From positions 1-64,000 of the forward strand of contig NZ_BIME01000016.1 in NCBI RefSeq assembly GCF_004000925.1: a stretch of DNA of 64,000 nt, read 5' to 3'. Positions 26,487 to 35,213 of the stretch are shown here, piece by piece. A program made the translations under genes and the position numbers. A model generated the notes under the pieces. The model ran no database searches and was not told the DNA's origin. It saw only the letters and a list, made by a program, of their open reading frames with translations. This stretch comes from Paenibacillus illinoisensis NBRC 15959. GTDB taxonomy: Bacteria; Bacillota; Bacilli; Paenibacillales; Paenibacillaceae. The number at the start of each line of letters is the position of its first letter. Within the stretch, counting starts at the first letter, position 1.

Positions 26487-27281
26487 TTAACCCCCTTGCA
26501 CGAACAGACGCTTGCGCGCCTGACGCCAGATCAGCATCATTGGAACGAGCAGGATGACAAACCAGAGCACCTGAATGCCGAGTACACTCCAAATGCCGGT
26601 GCCTTCCACTCTTCCCGTGAATACGGAACCCGGCAGATACGTGATAGCCTGAAACGGCAATACCTTCATGATCGCGGACATCCAGCCCGGATAGAGGCTG
26701 ATCGGAATGATGAGACCGGAGAACAAGTCGACCACGACCCGTTTCATGCGCATCATACCTTCGTTGTTTTCCACAAAGAACGCTGCCAGTCCCGTAATGA
26801 CATTAATCTGGGAGTTAATGAGGAAACTGAAGAACAGCATGACAAGAAATCCGATCCACGCTGAAGGCGCAGTAGGCAGTTCAACCGGGAACAGCAGGAT
26901 TGCAATGAGCATGCCTGGGATCATCAGCAGCAGGAAACGGAAAACGCCCTCACCGAGACCCTGCATCATTTTGACCATAACGTAGTTGATCGGCCTTATA
27001 AATTGAATCGCAATGGATCCATCCCGAATATCTGCGGCAATTTCACGGTCCAGGTTGTTAAAATAAAATGCACGCGCCATCCAGGATACTGCCACATACG
27101 TGGTCATCTGGGCTGCCGTAAATCCACCCAGTTCTCCACTTCCGCCATAAATGGCTTGCCATGTAAAGTAATACACGCCAATATTCAGCGTATATATCAA
27201 AATGCCGGAATAATAATTCACCCGGTACGCCAGCATCGTCAGAAACCGGATTCGCATAAAATCAAAAAATGCACTATTCAT
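26487..27281 (-). CDS. ABC-2 type permease (COG4587-like)
   Basis: This 264-residue membrane protein (YFTWQAIYGGSGELGGFTAA region, six hydrophobic segments) is the first permease of the exporter. Its ATG directly follows the TAG of the ATPase gene (TAGATG), which indicates tight translational coupling. Confidence 0.85.
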   Translation of the reverse strand: MNSAFFDFMRIRFLTMLAYRVNYYSGILIYTLNIGVYYFTWQAIYGGSGELGGFTAAQMTTYVAVSWMARAFYFNNLDREIAADIRDGSIAIQFIRPINYVMVKMMQGLGEGVFRFLLLMIPGMLIAILLFPVELPTAPSAWIGFLVMLFFSFLINSQINVITGLAAFFVENNEGMMRMKRVVVDLFSGLIIPISLYPGWMSAIMKVLPFQAITYLPGSVFTGRVEGTGIWSVLGIQVLWFVILLVPMMLIWRQARKRLFVQGG

Positions 27282-28328
27282 CTAGGATACACCCGCCGCT
27301 TCTTTCCCTGCTCCCACAATCTCGGGACGCTCGGCAGAACCGGATTGGTAGATACTCCGTACAATCTCATCGGTATTAATCTCAATAATCTGAATATCCG
27401 TAATATCAGCCTGTCCCACCACACGGCCAAGGACATCGGACACATTGAGTTCCAGCGGAATCCAGACCGATGCGGACAGCTCGTTCTCTACCGTCCAGCG
27501 TACGGGCATGGCGGCAGTCCATTCCTGCATCTGTGCAATCGTGTGGCCCGTCCCAAACTTGAAGCGGATTTCCCGCTCCTTGCCCCATTGGGATTTCAGG
27601 TGATCCAGACCGCCATCATAGATGATATTGCCGGCGTCAAGCATGATCACTCTTGAACACAGTGCTTCGATATCCTGCAGATCGTGTGTCGTCAGCAAAA
27701 TGGTTGTTCCATGTTCCTTATTCATGTCTTTCAGGAATTCACGGATCTCCGACTTGACGACAATGTCCAGACCAATGGTTGGCTCATCCAGAAAAACAAT
27801 ATCGGGATTGTGAAGCAATGCGGCCACCAGTTCGCAGCGCATCCGCTGCCCGAGACTGAGCTTGCGCACCGGACGATTCAGCAGATCCTGCAGCTGCAGC
27901 CGCTCAACCAGCTCATCCAGCCGTTTGCGGAAATCGGATTCGTCCACACGGTATACCTTGCGCAGCAGATGGAAGGATTCAATGACACCAATGTCCCACC
28001 ACAGCTGGCTCCGCTGACCAAATACGACACCAATATTCTGTACAAATTTCTCCCGTTCCTGATACGGAACATATCCACCAACCGATATATGCCCTGAAGT
28101 AGGCACCAAAATGCCGGTCAACATGTTGATCGTTGTTGATTTACCGGCACCGTTCTCTCCAATATATCCGCAGATTTCACCCTGCGGAATCTGAAACGAA
28201 ATATCGTTCACCGCCAATACTTCCTGGTATTCGCGTTTAAACAGATCTTGAAATGCGCCCTTCAGTCCACCCCGACTTTTCTGGACGCTAAACGACTTGC
28301 GCAAATCTTTGACATCAATCGCCAGCAT
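27282..28328 (-). CDS. ABC transporter ATP-binding protein (COG4586-like)
   Basis: This 348-residue ATPase has Walker A GENGAGKST, Q-loop FGQRSQLWWD, signature LSLGQRMRCEL and Walker B IVFLDEPTIGLD. The C-terminal ~90 residues form an accessory domain common in exporters of this class. It drives the two permeases encoded downstream. The GAGGT ribosome site lies before the ATG. It is divergent from the LytR-CpsA-Psr gene. Confidence 0.93.
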   Translation of the reverse strand: MLAIDVKDLRKSFSVQKSRGGLKGAFQDLFKREYQEVLAVNDISFQIPQGEICGYIGENGAGKSTTINMLTGILVPTSGHISVGGYVPYQEREKFVQNIGVVFGQRSQLWWDIGVIESFHLLRKVYRVDESDFRKRLDELVERLQLQDLLNRPVRKLSLGQRMRCELVAALLHNPDIVFLDEPTIGLDIVVKSEIREFLKDMNKEHGTTILLTTHDLQDIEALCSRVIMLDAGNIIYDGGLDHLKSQWGKEREIRFKFGTGHTIAQMQEWTAAMPVRWTVENELSASVWIPLELNVSDVLGRVVGQADITDIQIIEINTDEIVRSIYQSGSAERPEIVGAGKEAAGVS

Positions 28329-28357
28329 GATTATACCTCACTTGGATTTTGTTGAAA

Positions 28358-28386
28358 TTGCTTGTAGCCCAAAAAGAAATTATAAT
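28358..28386 (+). promoter_or_regulatory. Sigma-A promoter of the LytR-CpsA-Psr gene
   Basis: TTGCTT (28358-28363), a 17-nt spacer and TATAAT (28381-28386) precede an untranslated leader of about 150 nt that contains an imperfect GAAGC/GCTTC hairpin. Confidence 0.7.
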
Positions 28387-28541
28387 GGTATCAGTCAAAA
28401 TTCAGCAAGCTTTTAAAATAGCTGAAGCTGCGTCCTCTGACTGCTGTTTGGAAAGAGACGTGCACGGAAGGCTTCAGGCTATGTTACTACGGAAACTGAA
28501 CTCGTTTTTTTATTTCATCTCAAATACAAAGGAGAGCTAGC

Positions 28542-29585
28542 ATGACCAGAAAGACGAAGAGAACCATATGGATTTCTCTTGCCGCCTTTGTTCTGATCGT
28601 TGGAGGCGCAGCGGCATTTTATTTCGGTTCTATTCTCAATCAGTTGAATGGCTTGCAGAAGGAAGGCGACGAATCTCCGTTCGCCAGTATTGAAAATGTC
28701 GAAAAAGTGAATACACCGGACCCTCCAAAATGGGAAGGCACTGAAACAGTAAATATATTGGTTATGGGTGTTGATGCCCGTGGCCTCAAAGAAGGGGAAA
28801 TTCCCCGTTCGGACAGCATGATGGTTGTATCGCTCGATCCACTCACCAAAAAAATCAACTTGTTCTCCATTCTACGAGACACTTACGTCGATATAGACGG
28901 ATTTGGCAAGGAGCGGATTAACACCGCTATCACCCACGGACCAAATGCAGCAATGCAAGCGGCTGGCGACCTGCTGGGGATCCCTGTCCAATATTATGTG
29001 TATACCGATTTCCAAGGATTCATCAAATTGGTGGATGCCGTGGGCGGTGTGGACTTTGACGTAGAGAAGGACATGCATTATACAAGCAAAGCAGACAATA
29101 ACGAGTACGACATTGATCTGAAGAAAGGCTATCAGCATCTCGATGGTGAAACAGCGCTTATGTACGTGCGTTTCCGTCATGATGCGATGTCCGACTTCGC
29201 TCGTTCCGAGCGTCAACGTGAATTCCTGAAAGCCGTAGCGGCCAAAATGCAATCCACGACAACCATTGCCAAGCTTCCTACCATTCTGGAACAGGTGAGC
29301 CCTTATGTGGATACAAACCTGACACTCTCGGATATGTGGAAGCTCGGTGGACTTGGATATCAGAGCAGCATGAACGGCAGCGAACAAATTCCGCCGATGA
29401 ACATGCTGAAGGAAGAGCGGACCGCAGGTGGAGCACAAGTCCTGACGGTAACCAATGAAGAGAAATTGAAGCAGCATATTCAGGATATTATTCATCCGCC
29501 TGCTGAACCGGAAGACAGTACGACTGGAACCGAAGATAAAACAGCAAGCGGTGAAGACCAACAGTCGGAGCAACCGGCTCAGTAA
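28542..29585 (+). CDS. LytR-CpsA-Psr family wall-polymer ligase
   Basis: This 347-residue protein has one N-terminal membrane anchor (ISLAAFVLIVGGAAAFYFG) and an extracellular LCP domain with RSDSMMVVSLDP, NLFSILRDTYVDI and the basic segment YVRFRHDAMSDFARSERQRE. LCP proteins transfer teichoic acids or other glycopolymers from lipid carriers to peptidoglycan. The tail is rich in Glu, Thr and Gln and probably disordered. AAAGGAG precedes the ATG. Confidence 0.93.
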   Translation: MTRKTKRTIWISLAAFVLIVGGAAAFYFGSILNQLNGLQKEGDESPFASIENVEKVNTPDPPKWEGTETVNILVMGVDARGLKEGEIPRSDSMMVVSLDPLTKKINLFSILRDTYVDIDGFGKERINTAITHGPNAAMQAAGDLLGIPVQYYVYTDFQGFIKLVDAVGGVDFDVEKDMHYTSKADNNEYDIDLKKGYQHLDGETALMYVRFRHDAMSDFARSERQREFLKAVAAKMQSTTTIAKLPTILEQVSPYVDTNLTLSDMWKLGGLGYQSSMNGSEQIPPMNMLKEERTAGGAQVLTVTNEEKLKQHIQDIIHPPAEPEDSTTGTEDKTASGEDQQSEQPAQ

Positions 29586-29590
29586 TGTAA

Positions 29591-29630
29591 ACACGCAGAG
29601 GGCAGCCATTATGCTGCCCTCTCGCTGTGT
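29591..29630 (+). terminator. Terminator of the LytR-CpsA-Psr gene
   Basis: ACACGCAGAGGGCAGC pairs with GCTGCCCTCTCGCTGTGT with one bulge. The following T-run is interrupted (TGTGTT), so termination may be partial and hemL may be read through. Confidence 0.7.
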
Positions 29631-29679
29631 TGTGTTACGAAAATTTGCAACAAAATTCATAGCCGAAAGGAATAAACCC

Positions 29680-30999
29680 ATGAACTCATCTCGTCCCCAA
29701 TCCGAAATCTTATATAAAGAGGCACTTGAACATATTGTAGGCGGCGTAAACAGTCCTTCCCGCTCATTCAAAGCGGTTGGCGGAGGCGCACCCGTTTTTA
29801 TGAAAAAGGCGCAAGGCGCACACTTCTGGGATGTTGACGACAACCGCTACATCGATTATCTGGCAGCGTATGGCCCCATTGTAACTGGACATGCTCATCC
29901 TCATATTACCCAAGCCATTAGTGAAGCAGCAGCAAATGGTGTGTTGTACGGTACGCCAACCGAGCTTGAAATCAAGCTTGCCAAAATGCTGAAGGAAGCC
30001 ATTCCTTCCATGGATAAGGTACGTTTTGTCAACTCCGGTACCGAGGCAGTGATGACTACCATCCGCGTGGCCCGCGCTTACACCAAACGCAATAAAATCG
30101 TAAAATTTGCCGGATGTTACCATGGTCACTCCGACCTGGTGCTGGTTGCTGCAGGCTCCGGCCCTTCCACCCTCGGGATTCCGGATAGTGCAGGAATTCC
30201 AACCAGCATCGCACATGAAGTGATCACGGTTCCTTATAATGATCTGGATGGCCTGAAAGATGCCCTGGAGCGCTGGGGTGATGATGTTGCAGCAGTAATG
30301 GTGGAGCCCATTGTCGGCAACTTCGGCATGGTTATGCCAGAGCCAGGCTTCCTGGAAGGTCTGTGTGCCATGACACGTGCCAACGGATCGCTTGTGATTT
30401 ATGACGAAGTCATTACGGCTTTCCGTTTCCACTATGGTTCTACGCAAACGTATGCCGGGCTTGCCAATCATGCCGAGATTGAACCCGATCTGACTGCACT
30501 CGGCAAAATCATCGGTGGCGGATTGCCAATCGGAGCTTATGGCGGACGCAAGCATGTCATGGAGCAGGTTGCTCCGCTCGGACCTGCCTACCAGGCCGGA
30601 ACAATGGCCGGCAATCCTGCCTCCATCTCTGCGGGTATCGCTTGTCTGGAAGTACTGCAGGGCGAAGGCGTATATGAAGAAATGGAACGACTGGCCATTG
30701 ATCTGACATCGGGTCTGCAGGCGTCTGCCGATCGTCATGGCATCGCACTGACGATCAACCGGATTCGTGGCGCTTTCTCCACACACTTCTGTGATCACCC
30801 GGTAACAAATTATGATCAAGCTCAAGATACAGACGGTGAACGGTTCGCCTCCTTCTTCCGGCATATGCTGAACCGCGGTATCAACCTGGCTCCATCGAAG
30901 TATGAAGCCTGGTTCCTGACTACAGCTCATACAGATGAGGACGTGCAGGCAACACTTGAGGCAGCTGAAGCCTCCTTCAAGGCGATGGCTCAGGAGTAG
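29680..30999 (+). CDS. hemL: Glutamate-1-semialdehyde 2,1-aminomutase
   Basis: This 439-residue PLP enzyme converts glutamate-1-semialdehyde to 5-aminolevulinate for haem synthesis in the cytoplasm. Key motifs are HIVGGVNSPSRSF, the PLP-contacting NSGTEAVMTTIR, and the Schiff-base lysine near residue 276 in LGKIIGGGLPIGAYGG. I chose ATG 29680, nine bases after GAAAGG. The frame is open upstream to 29551, but that would overlap the preceding gene and its terminator. No other hem genes adjoin, so this may be a stand-alone or second copy. Confidence 0.95.
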   Translation: MNSSRPQSEILYKEALEHIVGGVNSPSRSFKAVGGGAPVFMKKAQGAHFWDVDDNRYIDYLAAYGPIVTGHAHPHITQAISEAAANGVLYGTPTELEIKLAKMLKEAIPSMDKVRFVNSGTEAVMTTIRVARAYTKRNKIVKFAGCYHGHSDLVLVAAGSGPSTLGIPDSAGIPTSIAHEVITVPYNDLDGLKDALERWGDDVAAVMVEPIVGNFGMVMPEPGFLEGLCAMTRANGSLVIYDEVITAFRFHYGSTQTYAGLANHAEIEPDLTALGKIIGGGLPIGAYGGRKHVMEQVAPLGPAYQAGTMAGNPASISAGIACLEVLQGEGVYEEMERLAIDLTSGLQASADRHGIALTINRIRGAFSTHFCDHPVTNYDQAQDTDGERFASFFRHMLNRGINLAPSKYEAWFLTTAHTDEDVQATLEAAEASFKAMAQE

Positions 31000-31031
31000 T
31001 CCCTAAGACCTAAGATTTCAGTGAACCAGAT

Positions 31032-31078
31032 AAAGGCGTGCAATCAGGCTGAATATTCAGCTTGGCTGCACGCCTTTT
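31032..31078. terminator. Bidirectional terminator between hemL and the MocR-type gene
   Basis: AAAGGCGTGCA (31032-31042) pairs with TGCACGCCTTT (31067-31077), and an inner AGGCTGAA/TTCAGCTT pairing extends the stem. T-runs lie on both sides of the convergent genes. Confidence 0.85.
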
Positions 31079-31100
31079 GTGTTTTTGGGCCGCTTAAAAG

Positions 31101-32471
31101 TCATTTCACGTTTCCGCTTTGCAGCTTCACGATCTCTTCACGAATGATCCGCATGCCTTCCTCAAGCCGCTGCTTCGGCACATTGGATATATTCAGCCTC
31201 AGCATTTTATCCTGCTGCGTTCCCTCAAGGTAGTAACGCTCGGTTGTACCTGCTATTACTCCGCGTTCTTCCAGCCTTGATAACAACACGCCAAGCGGCA
31301 TATTGCCGGCCAATGGCAGCACGGTATGCTCCCCACCTGTTCGCGGAGCATGGGCAAAGGGACTAAACTCCGGATCGGCAGCAAGCTGCTCATGAACCTT
31401 CTGCATCCGGGCTGCATAACGACTGCGAATGACTTTCCCGTGATGTGCAAACATGCCATTGCGAATATAGACCTCCAGCGCAGCCTGAGACAGCACCGAG
31501 GTGTCGATATCCAGCATTTTTTTGTGTCCCCCGAACGAAGGAGCAAGAGCTGCGGGAAGGACCGCTACACCAATGCGCAGGCCGGGAAACAGAATTTTGG
31601 AGTAGCTTTTCAAATAGATGACCCTGCCTACTGTATCGTAAGAAAATAGCGGGTCCTGTTTTGTATTTTCCTCCAGATCGGCTAAATAATCGTCCTCCAC
31701 CAAGTACACGTCATATCGTTCTGCCAGCTTAATTAATCTCTTCTTCTCGGCTAATGTCATGGATGTCCCCAGCGGATTGTGAAAGCGTGGCATGACGTAA
31801 AAGAATTTAATATCGCCTTCACCAAATTGCCGTTCCAGCGACTCCCAATCAAGACCTTCCAGCGTGCGTCTTACTCCGGTAATAGGTACATTCAGGCCTT
31901 CCAGCAGGGATGGCATAAGATGATAGCTTGGTAGCTCAACCAGAACCCGTCTCTTGCCATTCGGAAAAGCCATCAAGGCCAGCACTGCAAGCGCCTGCTG
32001 CACGCCGGATGTAATAAAGAACTGTTCCGGAGGGGCAAACACCTGATAGTCGGCAAATTGCTTTTGCAGCAGGTTGATCAATGAAGGCAGCCCCCGCTCC
32101 GTACCGTACAGAAATAGCTCCGCCTGGTTGTTCTCCATGGCCTGATCTACACAATGACGAAAATCGGAATACGGAAATACCCGGGGGTCCGGAGCAGCAG
32201 AGGCAAAATCCAGTGGCCCTTTCCAATCGACATCTTCTACTCCTACTCCATTCTGTACAGCGTAATAACCCGATTGAGGAACTGCATATACCAGATGTCG
32301 CTGCTCAAGCCACTGATAGGCACGAATAGCCGTGCTTACACTGCATTGATATTGTTCAGCCAGCACACGCACTGCGGGAAGTTTAATTCCCTTGTCAATC
32401 GATTGCTGACGCCCCCGCTGCTTCTGTATCCAACGCTGCAGCGACTCCGCGATTATTTCATATTTTTTCAT
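31101..32471 (-). CDS. MocR/PdxR-type regulator (GntR helix-turn-helix plus aminotransferase domain)
   Basis: About 456 residues. The N-terminal winged helix (KLPAVRVLAEQYQCSVSTAIRAYQWLEQRHLVYAV region) is joined to a fold-type-I aminotransferase-like domain, with the PLP lysine expected in LKSYSKILFPGLRIG. Such regulators sense PLP or amino-acid derivatives and often control an adjacent transporter. ATG 32471 is preferred; a GTG at 32492 would overlap the GGAAAGG ribosome site. It is divergent from an EamA transporter, and the gap holds three TGTACC motifs. Confidence 0.88.
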   Translation of the reverse strand: MKKYEIIAESLQRWIQKQRGRQQSIDKGIKLPAVRVLAEQYQCSVSTAIRAYQWLEQRHLVYAVPQSGYYAVQNGVGVEDVDWKGPLDFASAAPDPRVFPYSDFRHCVDQAMENNQAELFLYGTERGLPSLINLLQKQFADYQVFAPPEQFFITSGVQQALAVLALMAFPNGKRRVLVELPSYHLMPSLLEGLNVPITGVRRTLEGLDWESLERQFGEGDIKFFYVMPRFHNPLGTSMTLAEKKRLIKLAERYDVYLVEDDYLADLEENTKQDPLFSYDTVGRVIYLKSYSKILFPGLRIGVAVLPAALAPSFGGHKKMLDIDTSVLSQAALEVYIRNGMFAHHGKVIRSRYAARMQKVHEQLAADPEFSPFAHAPRTGGEHTVLPLAGNMPLGVLLSRLEERGVIAGTTERYYLEGTQQDKMLRLNISNVPKQRLEEGMRIIREEIVKLQSGNVK

Positions 32472-32497
32472 ATAGAGAATTTTCCTTTCCACCTAAC

Positions 32498-32534
32498 TGT
32501 ACCGGTACAATCTATACTTTTCATCATTGTACCA
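32498..32534. promoter_or_regulatory. TGTACC operator-like motifs between MocR-type and EamA genes
   Basis: TGTACCGGTACA (32498-32509) is a perfect 12-bp palindrome made of two inverted TGTACC units. A third TGTACC lies at 32529-32534. MocR-type regulators commonly bind repeated half-sites in such divergent regions. Confidence 0.6.
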
Positions 32535-32643
32535 CGTCTGAACTGACAGTATATTGAATGAAGCAAAGACCTTACAGCATGTGATAACAATCAAGGGGTT
32601 TGCCTAGTCCAACCGAGATAATCAAGCTATATGGAGGAACAAT

Positions 32644-33579
32644 ATGAATACGACGCGTACCCGGGCTTATGCCTATACCGCAGCCGTAATGTATGCGGCT
32701 ATCATTGGTTTATCTTTTCTATTTGTCAAAATGACCGTCAATGTGGCACACCCGATGGATGTGCTTGCCCATCGATTCGCCCTATCCCTTCTCGTAGTCA
32801 GCATTCCGGTTATTCTGGGATGGATCAAAATCGGGCTCACACTGCGGGATCTGTGGCGGATCATACCGCTAGGCCTGCTTTCTCCGGTTTTATTTTTTGC
32901 CTTTCAGGCATTTGGGCTGGTATCCTCCAATTCATCGGAGGCCGGAATCATTCAGGCCATGGCCCCTGTCTTTACCCTTATTCTGGCTTCAGTATTCTTG
33001 AAAGAACGGACATCTATGCTGCAAAAGCTATTCCTGCTTCTTTCTGTTGCCGGAGTGGTCTTCATTTTCCTGATGAAAGGCAGCGGAATGACTTCAGGTA
33101 ATTTCAAGGGAATTGCCCTGCTGCTGCTCTCTACAATTTGTTTTGCAGGGTATGGCGTGCTTGCCAGACCGCTCACCCAGAAGTATAAGCCGATGGAATT
33201 AACATGGGTTACCCTGCTCGTCGGTTGTCTTGTTTTTAACGTCTCCGCCGTCATCCGTCATTTATCCAGCGGTACCATTAGCGATTATGTAAAACCTCTC
33301 GGGGATGCATCTTATCTAGGGACGCTGGCCTATCTGGCTATCCTCTCCACCATGATTTCGACTCTGCTGTCCAGCTATGCGTTAACCCATCTGGAAGCTT
33401 CGAAGATGAGTGTATTCAGCAATTTCTCTACCTTGATTTCCATAGCGGGTGGAGCCTGGATTTTGCATGAACCCGTCAGCGGATACCATTTTGTCGGAGC
33501 CATCCTGATTATCGCAGGTGTGCTCGGAACCAATATGAGTGGTAGAAAACACAGGCTGGTCAGTGAAGTCAAAGCATGA
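32644..33579 (+). CDS. EamA/DMT family transporter
   Basis: This 311-residue protein has ten predicted membrane segments in two EamA repeats (AYAYTAAVMYAAIIGLSFLF and ALLLLSTICFAGYGVLA regions). Family members export amino acids or other metabolites. The divergent MocR-type regulator suggests control by PLP or an amino compound. GGAGG precedes the ATG. Confidence 0.88.
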   Translation: MNTTRTRAYAYTAAVMYAAIIGLSFLFVKMTVNVAHPMDVLAHRFALSLLVVSIPVILGWIKIGLTLRDLWRIIPLGLLSPVLFFAFQAFGLVSSNSSEAGIIQAMAPVFTLILASVFLKERTSMLQKLFLLLSVAGVVFIFLMKGSGMTSGNFKGIALLLLSTICFAGYGVLARPLTQKYKPMELTWVTLLVGCLVFNVSAVIRHLSSGTISDYVKPLGDASYLGTLAYLAILSTMISTLLSSYALTHLEASKMSVFSNFSTLISIAGGAWILHEPVSGYHFVGAILIIAGVLGTNMSGRKHRLVSEVKA

Positions 33580-33585
33580 TACAAT
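33557..33585 (+). promoter_or_regulatory. Promoter of the T-box-trpS unit
   Basis: TACAAT (33580-33585) is preceded at 17 nt by TGGTCA (33557-33562), a four-of-six match to TTGACA. It overlaps the end of the EamA gene. Confidence 0.55.
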
Positions 33586-33611
33586 GTGAAAAATTGTAAA
33601 CGGACGTTATC

Positions 33612-33979
33612 AACGATGATGAAGAGAAGTACATACGACAGCGTGCTCCAGAGAGCCGGCGGATGGTGGAAGCCGGTGCACTGGTCGTATGGAAATGGGC
33701 TTCGGAGTTCCGAGCTGAACACGCATGTATCCTGTAATCGGGGTGCAGGACGGTAAGTAGGCAAGGCGGCATGTTCAGCCGTTATCCACGGACAGGATAT
33801 CGATCAAGATATCTACTGGTTCCGGTCTGTTTTTTTCAATCAGCCTGACCATAAATCTTGATCCGTATCTCTAAGTGGGCCGCAACCAGCGGCCAATTAA
33901 GGTGGCACCGCGAAGCATAAGCTTCGTCCTTCTATTCTGTTCCCTCACGGGAATTAGGATGAAGGACGAGGCTTTTTTT
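33612..33979 (+). promoter_or_regulatory. T-box leader of trpS
   Basis: The leader has the AGAGAG-type stem I start, a GAAGAGAAGTA loop-E-like segment, the T-box core AAGGTGGCACCGCG (33899-33912), and a terminator pairing GCTTCGTCCTTC (33921-33932) with GAAGGACGAGGC (33961-33972) followed by T7. TGG at 33690-33692 or 33696-33698 on the 3' side of stem I is the likely specifier codon, which fits tRNA-Trp and the downstream trpS. Uncharged tRNA-Trp should favour antitermination. Confidence 0.92.
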
Positions 33980-34020
33980 GATACCTGCATACTGTAACAG
34001 GCTGAAAGGGGGTGATGGTC

Positions 34021-34197
34021 GTGGAAGATGGCTGGTGGCGTCAACAGATTAGAATGCTCGAACAATTACAAAATCAAAGGAGAATGAACCATGAATATGA
34101 ACAAGGATGTTATTTTAACTGGAGACCGGACCACAGGGCAGCTTCATCTCGGCCATTACGTGGGCAGCCTGCGCAGCCGGGTGCAATTGCAAAATGA
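34021..34197 (+). CDS. Short ORF with tandem Trp codons before trpS (possible leader peptide)
   Basis: From GTG 34021, eight bases after AAAGGGGG (34005-34012), a 58-residue frame starts MEDGWWRQQIRM and runs out of frame into trpS. The two TGG codons (34033-34038) lie about 38 nt before the trpS ribosome site. In Bacillus subtilis the rtpA gene also combines a T-box with a Trp-rich leader peptide, so ribosome stalling could tune trpS translation. This may equally be a chance frame; no conservation can be checked here. Confidence 0.35.
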   Translation: MEDGWWRQQIRMLEQLQNQRRMNHEYEQGCYFNWRPDHRAASSRPLRGQPAQPGAIAK

Positions 34198-35086
34198 ATA
34201 CAAAACCTATATTTTACTGGCAGATGTGCAGGCACTGACCACTCATTATGATCAGCCAGGATTGATTGCGGGCAGCGTTCATCAAGTGACTCTTGATTAT
34301 CTCGCTGTAGGCATTGACCCAAACAAGGCCACGCTGTTTATCCAATCCATGATTCCGGAGATTGCAGAATTAACGGTGATCTTCTCCATGTTTGTCACTG
34401 TGAACAGCCTTCGGCACAATCCCACCATCAAAACGGAAGCGCGTGATCGCGGCTATACGGATCTATACTACGGTTTCTTGGGCTATCCGGTCAGTCAGGC
34501 TGCTGATATTGCATTCTGCAAAGCGACCCTCGTTCCCGCAGGCGAAGACCAGATTCCGCATATTGAGACAGCACGCAGACTGGTCCGGCGTTTCAATGAA
34601 CTCTATGCTCCGGTTCTGCCGGAACCACGAATCCTGACCGGGGAGCGGCTCGGCGGACTGGATGGCATCGGCAAAATGAGCAAAAGCATGGGCAACGCCA
34701 TCTCATTAAATGCGAGTCCCGATGATGTCAATGCCAAACTGACCAAGGCTAAGACTGATCCTGCGCGTATCCATCGTACCGACCCAGGCCATCCCGATAT
34801 CTGCCCGGTATTTGCATACCATCAGTTGTTTCGGAAGGAGCACGCTGAAGAAATTCATGCCAGCTGCAGCCAGGGCTCTATTGGATGCAGAGATTGTAAA
34901 CAGTTTGCAGGTACTGCAATTAATGAACTGCTTGCCCCTTTTCGAGAACGGCGGAACCATTATGAGCAACGAGGGGACGAGGTCAAAGAAATTCTGGTTG
35001 AGGGCACCCGCCATGCCCGCAAAATCGCGCGGGAAACGATGCTCGAAGTACGGGAGGCCATGGGTATCCGTTACTTTGATTTGTAA
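34091..35086 (+). CDS. trpS: Tryptophanyl-tRNA synthetase
   Basis: This 331-residue class-I synthetase charges tRNA-Trp. Signature motifs are TGQLHLGHYVGSL near residues 15-27 (HIGH equivalent HLGH) and KMSKSMGNAI (KMSKS loop). AAAGGAG lies eight bases before the ATG. It is controlled by the T-box immediately upstream. Confidence 0.96.
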   Translation: MNMNKDVILTGDRTTGQLHLGHYVGSLRSRVQLQNEYKTYILLADVQALTTHYDQPGLIAGSVHQVTLDYLAVGIDPNKATLFIQSMIPEIAELTVIFSMFVTVNSLRHNPTIKTEARDRGYTDLYYGFLGYPVSQAADIAFCKATLVPAGEDQIPHIETARRLVRRFNELYAPVLPEPRILTGERLGGLDGIGKMSKSMGNAISLNASPDDVNAKLTKAKTDPARIHRTDPGHPDICPVFAYHQLFRKEHAEEIHASCSQGSIGCRDCKQFAGTAINELLAPFRERRNHYEQRGDEVKEILVEGTRHARKIARETMLEVREAMGIRYFDL

Positions 35087-35213
35087 GCATAGCGATGAAG
35101 TTAGACATCAGGATGAGATGAAACATCATGAACTACAGACCCGCCTGTATGAAGAGAACCAATCACGTTAACACTGCTGAGGACAGTCTATCGCGAAAAG
35201 GGGACCCCTCAGC

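Noticed and set aside
29551..29679. N-terminal extension of hemL
   Set aside because: The frame is open but overlaps the preceding gene and its terminator, has no ribosome site, and adds 43 residues not expected in the family.
29764..30930. 388-codon open frame antisense to hemL
   Set aside because: Covered by the hemL gene; no start signals and no recognisable motifs.
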